From: JBLYYQ01 sp048550035
Lineage (GTDB): Bacteria; Nitrospinota_A; UBA7883; JBLYYQ01
DNA length: 18,036 nt
Direction: 5' to 3'
Assembly: GCA_048550035.1 (NCBI GenBank)
Contig: JBLYYQ010000027.1
Coordinates: forward strand, 1-18,036
The notes under the pieces were generated by a model that saw nothing but the letters and a program-made list of their open reading frames with translations, did not search any database and was not told where the DNA came from. Shown here one piece after another: positions 7,574-15,521 of this stretch (the first letter of the stretch is position 1; each line of letters begins with the position of its first letter). The translations under genes were made by a program, and so were the position numbers.

Positions 7574-7903
7574 ATAGAACCTCCTAACTTACTAACAACG
7601 TACAACCCCTTTTATTTACAAATCGGCATAATCTATCAAAAACTTAAATTAAATTTTCATTTTTCTTCACATCTTATTGAAATAGAAGAATATTTATGTA
7701 AAAATAAAAAAATCATTTCTATCACAGGGGGCATTATAGAAAAGTTAAATAGTGCAAGGATAAGAAATATAGGGCTACCATCAGACTGCCTAGATAGCCA
7801 AAGTTCACTTGCCAAAGCAATACTCTATGTTTCAAACGAGATTTCAAAGGTAGGTCGAATAAGAATAGAAGATAAATTTTTTATTTCAGGCTATGAAACT
7901 TGA
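7565..7903 (+). pseudogene. Open frame with no usable start codon, probable 5'-truncated gene remnant
   Basis: This frame is open for 112 codons in very AT-rich DNA (stop-to-stop, after TAG at 7562-7564). I estimate that as unlikely by chance, on the order of one in several thousand. It contains no ATG, GTG or TTG codon. The only nearby ATG (7696) and TTG (7677) are in other frames and stop within a few codons. The C-terminal half reads like real protein (KKIISITGGIIEKLN; LAKAILYVSNEISKVG; RIRIEDKFFISGYET). Its TGA (7901-7903) overlaps the TTG start of the next gene as TTGA, a typical coupled operon junction. The left end overlaps the start and ribosome site of the minus-strand small gene. 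I read it as the 3' end of a gene that lost its 5' part; an ATT start is the alternative. The family is not recognised. Confidence 0.4.
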
Positions 7904-8772
7904 GAACAATTAATCTTTACAATGAGCTGTTGAATGTTCGAAACTCTTTGCGACCAGAGCAGCTTAAGAATGAAAAATTCAAGGTTAAAAGTAGCTTTAG
8001 AATGAGTTATCTGCTGTTACTTTTCACATTGCTGATACTGTTTGGGATTTTACTATGGAATAACCATATCTTTATGACTGGTGATAATATTGAGAAGCAA
8101 GAAATCAGTCAGAGCAAGGTTGCCCCTGATGTTTATACGGAGAAAAAGGAGAAGTTAGAACTAGATAGAGAGTTAGATGAAGAGTTAGATGAACCAGGTG
8201 AGCAATTAAAGCCATTACCTTTTTTGGCAACTCAGGTTTCAGATTATAAATATGCAAGACAGTCAGATGAGAAATTGGCTGATAAAGAGAATGTTAAAAA
8301 TCAGTTGTGGAGATTGCGCTATGGGGTATGTCTTTATGAAGAAAGCTGCACTAAGTTACATGATCAGTTGCTGGCTCAAGGGATAGAATCTAAGGTATCA
8401 TTTGGCAAATCGAGCATGGAGATACTGGAGGCAATCTTTACTGGGTGGGAGAGTTTTCGATCTGCCAAAGAGGTGAAGGAGACCTTAAAGGCGTATAGCA
8501 TTGATGCTACCTTGAAGAGCTACGATGGGAAAAATGCGCTAGTTAGCAAAATTCATAACAGTAAAAAAAGTAAAGAGCAGATATTAAAGTTAGCAGAAAA
8601 ATTAAATTATAATCTTGCATTCAAGGAGAGTAACGAGCCGATAAACGTTTACAAAGTATATGGCAATCAAAGTTTCACAAGTAAAGAGAGCGCATTGAGA
8701 TTCTGTAACAAGCTTGTGAAGCAAAATTTAGATTGCAAAGTTGAACTATTGACAAATCAAAATAGGATCTAA
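7900..8772 (+). CDS. Membrane-anchored SPOR-like repeat protein
   Basis: This is a 290-aa bitopic protein: cytosolic residues 1-35, one transmembrane helix (about 36-53), an acidic linker, and a C-terminal region of paired beta-alpha-beta-like units. Four similar half-repeats can be seen: LRYGVCLYEESC... (139-167), ILEAIFTGWESFRSAKE... (175-206), NALVSKIHNSKKS... (212-242) and INVYKVYGNQSFTSKESA... (248-284). This is the layout of two SPOR domains, which in other bacteria bind denuded peptidoglycan at division sites. The match is by pattern, not by search. Linker residues ELDRELDEELDE come from a 12-bp repeat. Cysteines C144, C150, C269 and C279 lie in the presumed periplasmic part. The TTG start overlaps the stop of the preceding open frame; the ribosome site is weak. 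It lies 3 bp before the MerR gene. Confidence 0.65.
   Translation: MRTINLYNELLNVRNSLRPEQLKNEKFKVKSSFRMSYLLLLFTLLILFGILLWNNHIFMTGDNIEKQEISQSKVAPDVYTEKKEKLELDRELDEELDEPGEQLKPLPFLATQVSDYKYARQSDEKLADKENVKNQLWRLRYGVCLYEESCTKLHDQLLAQGIESKVSFGKSSMEILEAIFTGWESFRSAKEVKETLKAYSIDATLKSYDGKNALVSKIHNSKKSKEQILKLAEKLNYNLAFKESNEPINVYKVYGNQSFTSKESALRFCNKLVKQNLDCKVELLTNQNRI
8158..8193 (+). repeat. In-frame 12-bp tandem repeat in the SPOR-like gene
   Basis: There are three 12-bp units. The last two (8170-8181 and 8182-8193) are identical copies of GAGTTAGATGAA, and the first (8158-8169) is diverged. They encode ELDR-ELDE-ELDE in the acidic linker after the transmembrane helix. Confidence 0.8.
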
Positions 8773-8775
8773 GGA

Positions 8776-9147
8776 ATGTCTGATAAAAAGCAGGTAGATT
8801 TACTAACTATTCCAGATAAGATGTTTTATAAAATCAAGGAAGTTGCCTCATTTGTCGGTGTGCAACCGTATGTTTTAAGATACTGGGAGCAAGAGTTTGA
8901 GATATTAGAGCCAAAGAAGAATCTTAATGGTCAACGTTCCTATACGAGCAAAGATATTAATCAGGCCTTAGAGATTAAAAAATTACTTTATGAAGAAAAA
9001 TATAGTATTGCAGGGGCAAAACTAAAGCTAGGTCAAAAACAGAACAAAACAAAGAAAGTAAAAAAAGAGGCTACGATAGATGAGCAACTATTAGCCAAAC
9101 TCAAAGCCGGATTAAGTGACATTTTAGAGAGACTAGAAAACTCTTAA
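8776..9147 (+). CDS. MerR-family transcriptional regulator
   Basis: This is a 123-aa protein with an N-terminal winged helix of the MerR type. It shows FYKIKEVASFVGVQPYVLRY (about residues 17-36, the helix-turn-helix), then WEQEFEIL and a second helix region LNGQRSYTSKDINQALEIKKLL. The remainder is a short basic, helical tail without a metal-binding cysteine cluster, so an inducer cannot be inferred. It resembles the small MerR-like regulator often encoded next to ihfA/pheT in proteobacteria, but those genes are not present here. AGGA sequences lie within 12 nt of the ATG, and the gap to the SPOR-like gene is 3 bp, indicating co-transcription. Confidence 0.85.
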   Translation: MSDKKQVDLLTIPDKMFYKIKEVASFVGVQPYVLRYWEQEFEILEPKKNLNGQRSYTSKDINQALEIKKLLYEEKYSIAGAKLKLGQKQNKTKKVKKEATIDEQLLAKLKAGLSDILERLENS

Positions 9148-9199
9148 AAATTAGATGTTAAATAAATGATAAGCAGTTAACAGGCAAGCAGGTGTCAAA

Positions 9200-11422
9200 T
9201 TGATACGAGCAGAATTTATAGTTGAAGAGCTAAAAAAGAATTTCCCAGATGCTGATATAGATATGTTCTGGCGTGCATATACATTTGCAGCAAGATGTCA
9301 CAAAGGGCAAAAGCGAGTATCTGGTGAACCGTATTTATCACACCCACTAGAAGTAAGTTATATATTAGCCAAGATGAAGCTAGGACATGTTTCAGTTTCA
9401 GTAGGGCTACTGCACGATACGCTTGAAGATACACTTGCAACAAGAGACGAGGTTAAAGAACATTTTGGAGATGATGTATTACAGATTGTAGATGGTGTAA
9501 CAAAATTATCAAAGATAGAATCTACTAGTGCAATCGAGAATCAGGCGAGCAATATTCGAAAAATGATGCTTGCGATGAGTAAAGATATCCGGGTGATATT
9601 AGTGAAGCTAGCCGATCGTGTACATAATGTTAGGACCCTAAAACATCTAAGTCCGGCCAAGCAAAAAAAGATCGCGCAAGAGACACTCGATATTTATGCT
9701 CCACTTGCAAATCGCCTCGGTATTAACTGGATGAAAGTAGAGCTAGAAGATGGAGCGTTTCGATATTTAAATCCGATCGAATATAAAAAGATCAAAAACA
9801 AGGTTGGTGATTTAGAAGAGGTAACAGATCGCTATATAAAAAAGATAGTGAAGAGTTTGCAAATGGAACTAGAGAAAGAAATTCCAAATGTAAAGGTCTA
9901 CGGACGAAGCAAACATTACTATTCAATTATGCGCAAAATGCGTGATCGTAAAATGTTGTTTGACGAAATACATGATCTATTGGGAGTAAGAATAATTACT
10001 CCACTTGAAGATCAGTGTTATAAGGCACTTGGAATAATACATTCAATATTTAAACCGATACCGGGCAAGTTAAAAGATTACATTGCACTCCCGAAAGATA
10101 ACATGTATAGATCTTTGCATACAACAGTTCTAGGAGAGGGTGGCAACAAGGTAGAAGCGCAGATCCGCTCAGAACGGATGAATGTTTTCTGTGAAGAAGG
10201 TATAGCAGCGCATTGGCGATATAAAGAGGGTGGCTCTGAAGATAAAAAGCATGACGAGCAGATCAACTGGTTAAGGCGACTGCTAGAGTGGCAGACAGAG
10301 GTTAAAGATCCGAAGGAGTTTTTAGAGCGTGTAAAGATAGATCTATTTCCAGATGAAGTTTATGTTTTCACTCCAAAAGAGGAGGTCCGCTCTTTAATGA
10401 AAGGAGCAACCCCGATTGATTTTGCATATGCAATTCATACAGATATTGGACAGAGTTGTATTGGCGCTAAGATCAATGGGAAGCTAAGTTCAATTAAACG
10501 GCAATTACATAATGGTGATATTGTTGAGATATTGACCTCTAGTCATTCACATCCTAGTCGAGATTGGTTAAAGTATGTTGTCACACCGAAAGCAAAGGCT
10601 AAGATTACTGCCTATTTCAGACAGGCAGAAGCTGCTCAAGCATTAAAGCTAGGGAATGATCTGATAAAAAACTATCTATCTGAGCACAATATAGATCCTA
10701 AATCGTTAACAAATAATAGGTTTATAGAGGATCTTGCAAAGGATCGAGGCTATAACAACATAGATTCATTGATGATAGCTATCGGATTTGGGAAGATAAC
10801 GGTTGCTCATCTTTTTCAAAAAAGTCGGTTGGCAACTGTCACTGACCCTAATTCTAAAAAGTTAGCCGATAAGATCAATTCCAATAAAAATAGGGATTTG
10901 GGGTCTAGCAAAAAAAGTTCATCTGGAGTAATTGTAGGTGGAATAAGTGATATGTTAGTCCGATTTGCCCGTTGCTGCGGACCGGTACCAGGCGAAGAGA
11001 TTGTCGGATTTATATCTATGGGTCAAGGCTTACTAGTCCACTCTGTAGAGTGTCGCAATGCTAAAAATCTAGGGTTAGACTCAGAGAGGCGAGTAGATGT
11101 CATATGGGATCTAAAAGAAGCTCAAAAAACATCTGTTACTTTAATGATTGAGAGTAGAGATAAACCTGGAATATTAGCGAAGATATCATCAATAATATCT
11201 ATTAACGATTCTAATATTCGTCGTGCAGATATCAGCACAGATAATGTTGCAACTGGCAGAATGTTAGTTACTATGGAGGTTGATAGTATTGATCAACTAA
11301 TCAATATTATCAATGAGTTGCAACGAGACAATGACATCGTATCGGTTGAGCGGACTATTTATGGCTCTAATAAGCTATTAAGGTCGAACCAGTTTAAAAA
11401 TCTTAAGAAAAGAGGACTTTAG
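9200..11422 (+). CDS. rel: Bifunctional (p)ppGpp synthetase/hydrolase, RelA/SpoT family
   Basis: This is a long RSH enzyme of 740 aa controlling the alarmone (p)ppGpp. Its HD hydrolase domain (about 25-180) retains H48, H72-D73 (LLHDTLEDT) and D139 (LADRVHN), so hydrolysis should work. The synthetase domain (about 230-345) has the expected HYYSIMRKM, FDEIHDLLGVRII and NMYRSLHTTV motifs. A TGS domain follows (about 383-445, DLFPDEVYVFTPK), then a zinc-finger-like segment with RFARCCGPVPGEEI (C592, C593, H614, C618), and an ACT domain near 660-730. The intact HD site identifies it as SpoT/Rel-like rather than monofunctional RelA. The TTG start is supported by AGGTG about 5 nt upstream. It is probably co-transcribed with merR (52-bp gap). 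Its TAG stop abuts the stop of the convergent cyclase gene with no spacer. Confidence 0.95.
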   Translation: MIRAEFIVEELKKNFPDADIDMFWRAYTFAARCHKGQKRVSGEPYLSHPLEVSYILAKMKLGHVSVSVGLLHDTLEDTLATRDEVKEHFGDDVLQIVDGVTKLSKIESTSAIENQASNIRKMMLAMSKDIRVILVKLADRVHNVRTLKHLSPAKQKKIAQETLDIYAPLANRLGINWMKVELEDGAFRYLNPIEYKKIKNKVGDLEEVTDRYIKKIVKSLQMELEKEIPNVKVYGRSKHYYSIMRKMRDRKMLFDEIHDLLGVRIITPLEDQCYKALGIIHSIFKPIPGKLKDYIALPKDNMYRSLHTTVLGEGGNKVEAQIRSERMNVFCEEGIAAHWRYKEGGSEDKKHDEQINWLRRLLEWQTEVKDPKEFLERVKIDLFPDEVYVFTPKEEVRSLMKGATPIDFAYAIHTDIGQSCIGAKINGKLSSIKRQLHNGDIVEILTSSHSHPSRDWLKYVVTPKAKAKITAYFRQAEAAQALKLGNDLIKNYLSEHNIDPKSLTNNRFIEDLAKDRGYNNIDSLMIAIGFGKITVAHLFQKSRLATVTDPNSKKLADKINSNKNRDLGSSKKSSSGVIVGGISDMLVRFARCCGPVPGEEIVGFISMGQGLLVHSVECRNAKNLGLDSERRVDVIWDLKEAQKTSVTLMIESRDKPGILAKISSIISINDSNIRRADISTDNVATGRMLVTMEVDSIDQLINIINELQRDNDIVSVERTIYGSNKLLRSNQFKNLKKRGL

Positions 11423-12874
11423 TTAACTTTTATCTAAGAACGAAAATAATTTTTTAACTAATCCTGGGTTTTCATCCGGATTATTCATAGCTTTAAAAGG
11501 ATTAGCAACTAACAGATCGAACGATCCGATCCGGAAGCTATCGCCATGTACTAAAGTTGCCTTTTTTATCCTTTTGCCATCAACAAAAACACCATTATTA
11601 CTACCTAGATCTTCTACAATTGCTTTCTCCTTGTCTAGGTGAATTGTCGCATGTCGCCTTGATACGAGTGGTGATTTTAGCTGTACTTCACAATCTGCAT
11701 GGCGACCTATATGTATTTTTTCGTCAGATAGACTAAACGATGCAGTAATTTGATTATTTTTTCTTAGCAGTAAGGTGAGTAGGCTAGAGGCATGAAGGGT
11801 AATAGTCGGTTCATCGGCCGCCAAAGATTTACCCCCGACACCACTTGGTTCAATATCTTCTTTTTGTTCTAGCAAGTTAAATTTAAGTTGTACTGACCCA
11901 ATAGAAACAATATCACCATCAGCAAGTTTTTTTACTTTAATCCTAACATTTTTATAAAGTGAGCCGACTCTACTTCCTAAATCTTCAAGTATAAAGTAGT
12001 CCGATTCACGGTAAATTTTAATATGCTTCCTTGAAACAAAAAGCTCAGAAATTCTGATGTCAGCTTTTGATGAGCGACCAACTATGACAGGTTGATTGTA
12101 TATATTATGGACCGTAGGGGGTGACCCTGACTGGGTTACTGTAAGTGTTGCAAGTGGTGGAGTCTCTTTTGTTTCTGTATCACCTGATGAGTCTGAATCT
12201 TCGTCAGCAGGATCATAGATGACTATGCTATCTGATGAGGGGACCTCCGTGATGCCGTCAGGACTCCAGATAATTTTGTATATTTTTTGAATGCCAGCTT
12301 TCCCTTTGATCTTAGTCTCTTTAAGAAAAACAATGTTGAACTCCTCAATATCTTTAACAAGATCATAGGTAGCAGAACTAATCAATGCCTCAAGTGGCTC
12401 CGCTAATGCCTCTAATCGTTGTGCAATATTGACAACATCGCCATAGACATCCTCATCTTCGACAATCCCAAGACCAGTATTTAACCCGCAACGGATGTTT
12501 AAGCGATGACGCGCATTCAAATCTAGAAGATGCATTGCATTCTGAATCTCAATAGCAGCTTTGACCCCATCTTCTGCAGCGATAAAATAGGAGAGAGTTC
12601 CGTCACCCATAGTTTTAACTAGATGCCCATTAAATTTCTCGACTGCAATCTTTATCATACTGTAATGTTTTTTCAACATCGATCGCATCGCGATATCACC
12701 AATATTTTTTGATAGTTGGGTAGAGCCTGTGATATCAGTAAATAGGACAGTGATATCTTTGGTGAATTTCCGTTTGATAAGTGAATCTAGTTTATCTTTT
12801 TCAAGTAGCAACGACTCTAGATCACGCTCTTCAGCCTTATCTCCTTTGGAGTCTCCCTTTTTGTCTTTTGCCAT
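11423..12874 (-). CDS. Class III adenylate/guanylate cyclase with two FHA domains
   Basis: This 483-aa predicted cytosolic protein has no transmembrane segment. The N-terminal region is charged and probably helical (1-36). The cyclase catalytic domain (about 40-200) shows VLFTDITGSTQ with metal ligand D47, VKTMGDGTLSYF with K87 (the position that selects adenine) and metal ligand D91, and GDVVNIAQRLEAL with transition-state N149 and R153. The catalytic set looks complete, favouring cAMP synthesis. After an acidic Ser/Thr-rich linker (205-240) come two FHA phosphothreonine-binding domains: GRSSKAD...SRKH...LGS (about 264-332) and GRHADCE...SRRH...LGSNNG (about 387-455). The FHA pair suggests control by, or docking to, a Ser/Thr-phosphorylated partner; no kinase is in the window. 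The ribosome site is weak. Confidence 0.92.
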   Translation of the reverse strand: MAKDKKGDSKGDKAEERDLESLLLEKDKLDSLIKRKFTKDITVLFTDITGSTQLSKNIGDIAMRSMLKKHYSMIKIAVEKFNGHLVKTMGDGTLSYFIAAEDGVKAAIEIQNAMHLLDLNARHRLNIRCGLNTGLGIVEDEDVYGDVVNIAQRLEALAEPLEALISSATYDLVKDIEEFNIVFLKETKIKGKAGIQKIYKIIWSPDGITEVPSSDSIVIYDPADEDSDSSGDTETKETPPLATLTVTQSGSPPTVHNIYNQPVIVGRSSKADIRISELFVSRKHIKIYRESDYFILEDLGSRVGSLYKNVRIKVKKLADGDIVSIGSVQLKFNLLEQKEDIEPSGVGGKSLAADEPTITLHASSLLTLLLRKNNQITASFSLSDEKIHIGRHADCEVQLKSPLVSRRHATIHLDKEKAIVEDLGSNNGVFVDGKRIKKATLVHGDSFRIGSFDLLVANPFKAMNNPDENPGLVKKLFSFLDKS

Positions 12875-12914
12875 AAGAGCATAAACCTATAAATTCTTAT
12901 TTAGTTACTACAAG

Positions 12915-12943
12915 ATTATACTTTTATATTCAACAATTGGCAA
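12915..12943 (-). promoter_or_regulatory. Sigma70-type promoter for the cyclase-FHA gene
   Basis: On the minus strand TTGCCA (12938-12943) and TATAAT (12915-12920) are spaced by 17 bp. The start would be near 12908, giving a leader of roughly 33 nt. Confidence 0.7.
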
Positions 12944-13027
12944 GAGCGAAGAGAACTTAGATATATTAAAGGCTGCAAAATAAGGTAAGATGGGATTGTT
13001 TATATCAAGTATAGATAATAATTATAG

Positions 13028-13056
13028 CTGACAAACTGGTCAATTTAGAGTAGAGT
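13028..13056 (+). promoter_or_regulatory. Probable promoter for the 191-aa hypothetical gene
   Basis: CTGACA (13028-13033) and TAGAGT (13051-13056) are spaced by 17 bp, 38 bp before the ATG at 13094. Both boxes are imperfect, so this is a moderate call. It diverges from the cyclase promoter. Confidence 0.45.
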
Positions 13057-13093
13057 GTAGTGGCAACAGATAAAATATTGATAAAAAGGTGAA

Positions 13094-13669
13094 ATGGACG
13101 TTAAACGAGAAAAGCTCGAGCAACAAATTAACACAATTTATCGGACAACTCATATTGAAAGGCGAGAGCTTGAGATTGCGTTGGATAGATTCAACATGGT
13201 AATTTATGGAAAATCAAGCAAGTCTGATCAGGCAGTTGCAAGGGTGGTTAAGGCAGAAGGAAGTCCCATTAAAGGTGGTGGTTCAGTCTATTTAGCAACT
13301 TTAGCTGATGGATCAGTTGTTGAGAGTAAGAATCAGGTAACGCTAGGGTACCTTACCAATTACGAATGTGAAGAAGAGCTTACCGACCTTGTAATCCAAG
13401 ATTTAGAGCCGATTCGAAACCTTACTGTAGTAGATCAATTTGCAAGAAAATCGTTTAAAATGTTGCAAAAAGAGGTGTTTGACCGTTTTGAGGATAAGAA
13501 TATTGCGATCATCCATACCGAGGATGAGATGTTATGGTCAATTGCTGCCTTACGATATATACATGAGCTAGACATAGTTTTCCCAGACCCATTTGTTAAT
13601 TCTATATTCAGGCAATCAAATAATAAGAAGCTCGCTTATATTAACAACAATGGTCGTTTCAACAACTAG
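13094..13669 (+). CDS. Hypothetical protein, 191 aa, unrecognised
   Basis: I do not recognise a family. The protein is soluble-looking, with no signal peptide or membrane helix. Residues 1-38 are charged and probably helical (REKLEQQINTIYRTTHIERR). Residues 45-85 look beta-rich (QAVARVVKAEGSPIKGGGSV; YLATLADGSVVESKNQVTLG). A mixed alpha/beta C-terminal half follows, rich in aromatic and acidic residues. There are few cysteines and no obvious catalytic motif. The start is supported by AAAGGTG just upstream. It is divergent from the cyclase-FHA gene and convergent with the M3 peptidase, overlapping it by 4 bp in the palindrome CTAG that supplies both stop codons. Open length and base composition match its neighbours, so it is probably a real gene. 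Confidence 0.7.
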   Translation: MDVKREKLEQQINTIYRTTHIERRELEIALDRFNMVIYGKSSKSDQAVARVVKAEGSPIKGGGSVYLATLADGSVVESKNQVTLGYLTNYECEEELTDLVIQDLEPIRNLTVVDQFARKSFKMLQKEVFDRFEDKNIAIIHTEDEMLWSIAALRYIHELDIVFPDPFVNSIFRQSNNKKLAYINNNGRFNN

Positions 13670-15396
13670 TAGTAGAGCTCTTTAGCACTCTTTTCAAGAA
13701 GATCTCCTAGTAGCTGTTCTGAGAAGTCAAATTTGATACTGGCGCTCTCAAAAAGTTTCCGATTAAACTCTTGCCCCCCTAATTTCAGACTATTTTTATA
13801 GCTTTTTATAGCTAGATTCGGATCAACAAGATAGTTATTAAATAGTTGCAATGCACCTAACATCGCGATTGCATACTCTATATAGTAAAGTGGAACTGTA
13901 AATATATGAAGTTGCCCATGCCATGCATATCCTAGAGCATCTTCTGGTGCTAGGCTATAATCTATACCAGGATTGAATCGATTAGCAAGTTCGACCCAAT
14001 ATTGATATCTTGTTTCTCGATTATGATTTTTGTTTGTATAGAGCCAACATTGGAATGCGTCAACACGGGCGATCCATAATAGTAAAGTAACTATTGATTC
14101 AAATTTTTCTTGCAAAATTCGTTTAACGCTCCTGCTATCACTGTAAACCGAATCTAAGAATTGATACCCGATAAGTTCCATCGACATTGATGCAACTTCA
14201 GCAAACTCGATTGACGAGTGGCGGTACCATATTAGTGGATTATCACGACATTCTAAAGTATGAAACGCATGCCCTGCTTCATGGAGCAGAGTATTAAGAT
14301 CATCTTGAAGACCGATTGCATTAGTGAATATAAAGGGGACTCGCATTTCATCGTAAGTAGCTTGATAACCACCTTGTGCTTTACCTTTCCTTGATTCAAG
14401 ATCAAGGAAACTTTCAAGCGATCTAAATTTTGCCATTAATTCTGAATCGACTTTCCCAAATATATTTAAGGCTGCATTAAATAGCTCATCAGCAGTATTG
14501 AATGGTTTTAATGGTTCTCCTCCCCTTGGATCATTGTCAATATCCCAGATGGCAATTCGATCTAGATTCATCAACTTTTTCCGCTTTGCAAAAATATTTT
14601 TGGCAATAGGTAGTACCTTTTTTTCAATTGAGTTGTGAAAATTGAGGCAGTCTTGATATGAATAATCTCGAAGCTTAGATTGAAACGAGTAATCGACAAA
14701 GTTATCGAGTGACAAGTTGTCAGCCAACTGATTTCTAAGCTGAACCATTTCATCAAATATATCTTCTAACTTATCTTTCTCTGAAATCCTTCGCTCAAAG
14801 ATCGCAAGGTAGGCACTTTTTCTTACTTTTTGATCATTATTTTTAAGATATAATGCCAATTCTCGAATAGTTTTTTCACTATTATCAAAGTTTATAGTCA
14901 TTGAACCAAAAATCATCTCATACTGTTGAGCTAACTCTTTTAGCCTGACATTAATATCGATATTTTTCTTATTAAAGAGTTGAAGTGAGGTTTCAAAAAT
15001 TTTATCGAGTCTCTGATATTCGGGTCTGCTTTTGAGACTGATCCTAAACTCTGAATTGATATATTTTTTGTTTAAGATATTTTCCCATTTTGCCAAGTTT
15101 GGTTCGAGATCTTTGACAATCCGTATATAAGCCTCTTTTTTATTATTATCATTAACGAACCGTGTCATATCGATATAAGCTGCGGTTCTAGTTTCCAAGC
15201 TGATCGCTAAAACTTCGGAGTAATCATGTAGGAATTTTATGAGATCTTCTTCTGAATGAATTTTTCTATTTTCGAGTTCGACAAAATAAGATTTAATATC
15301 ATCAAAATTTTTCACAACCAGATTTTTAGTAACAAATTTTCGCTCAAATTGAGCCAACCAGGGTGAATCAGTATTATTTATAGATTTTTGCAACAT
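13666..15396 (-). CDS. M3-family oligoendopeptidase
   Basis: This is a 576-aa cytosolic zinc peptidase of the oligoendopeptidase F type that degrades short peptides. The zinc site is HEAGHAFH (H372, E373, H376), with the third ligand E400 in EFAEVASMSME 24 residues later, the usual M3 spacing. The preceding KGKAQGGYQATYDE segment and the C-terminal WHGQLHIFTVPLYYIEYAIA (substrate His/Tyr region) are also characteristic. Start choice: the first in-frame ATG (15411) has its own codons forming AAAGGAG, which sits 5 nt before the second ATG at 15396. That spacing is ideal, so translation very probably begins at 15396 (MLQKSINN) and the earlier ATG is not used. It is convergent with the 191-aa gene and divergent from purH. 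A TATACT (minus strand, 15421-15426) could be its -10 box; no -35 is clear. Confidence 0.93.
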   Translation of the reverse strand: MLQKSINNTDSPWLAQFERKFVTKNLVVKNFDDIKSYFVELENRKIHSEEDLIKFLHDYSEVLAISLETRTAAYIDMTRFVNDNNKKEAYIRIVKDLEPNLAKWENILNKKYINSEFRISLKSRPEYQRLDKIFETSLQLFNKKNIDINVRLKELAQQYEMIFGSMTINFDNSEKTIRELALYLKNNDQKVRKSAYLAIFERRISEKDKLEDIFDEMVQLRNQLADNLSLDNFVDYSFQSKLRDYSYQDCLNFHNSIEKKVLPIAKNIFAKRKKLMNLDRIAIWDIDNDPRGGEPLKPFNTADELFNAALNIFGKVDSELMAKFRSLESFLDLESRKGKAQGGYQATYDEMRVPFIFTNAIGLQDDLNTLLHEAGHAFHTLECRDNPLIWYRHSSIEFAEVASMSMELIGYQFLDSVYSDSRSVKRILQEKFESIVTLLLWIARVDAFQCWLYTNKNHNRETRYQYWVELANRFNPGIDYSLAPEDALGYAWHGQLHIFTVPLYYIEYAIAMLGALQLFNNYLVDPNLAIKSYKNSLKLGGQEFNRKLFESASIKFDFSEQLLGDLLEKSAKELYY

Positions 15397-15503
15397 AAAA
15401 ACTCCTTTCATTAAAGATAAAGTATAGTGTTAAATGAGATAAAAAAAAGATCAAAAGTAAGATAAATGAGCTTAAAATAGATCGTTTAGCAATAACTATG
15501 GAT

Positions 15504-15521
15504 AGGGGAGGTATAGCATTG
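15504..15521 (+). promoter_or_regulatory. Ribosome-binding site that fixes the purH start at TTG
   Basis: AGGGGAGG (15504-15511) is followed after 7 nt by TTG (15519-15521). The upstream in-frame ATG (15498) would place this strong site inside the coding region, so TTG is preferred. Confidence 0.75.
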
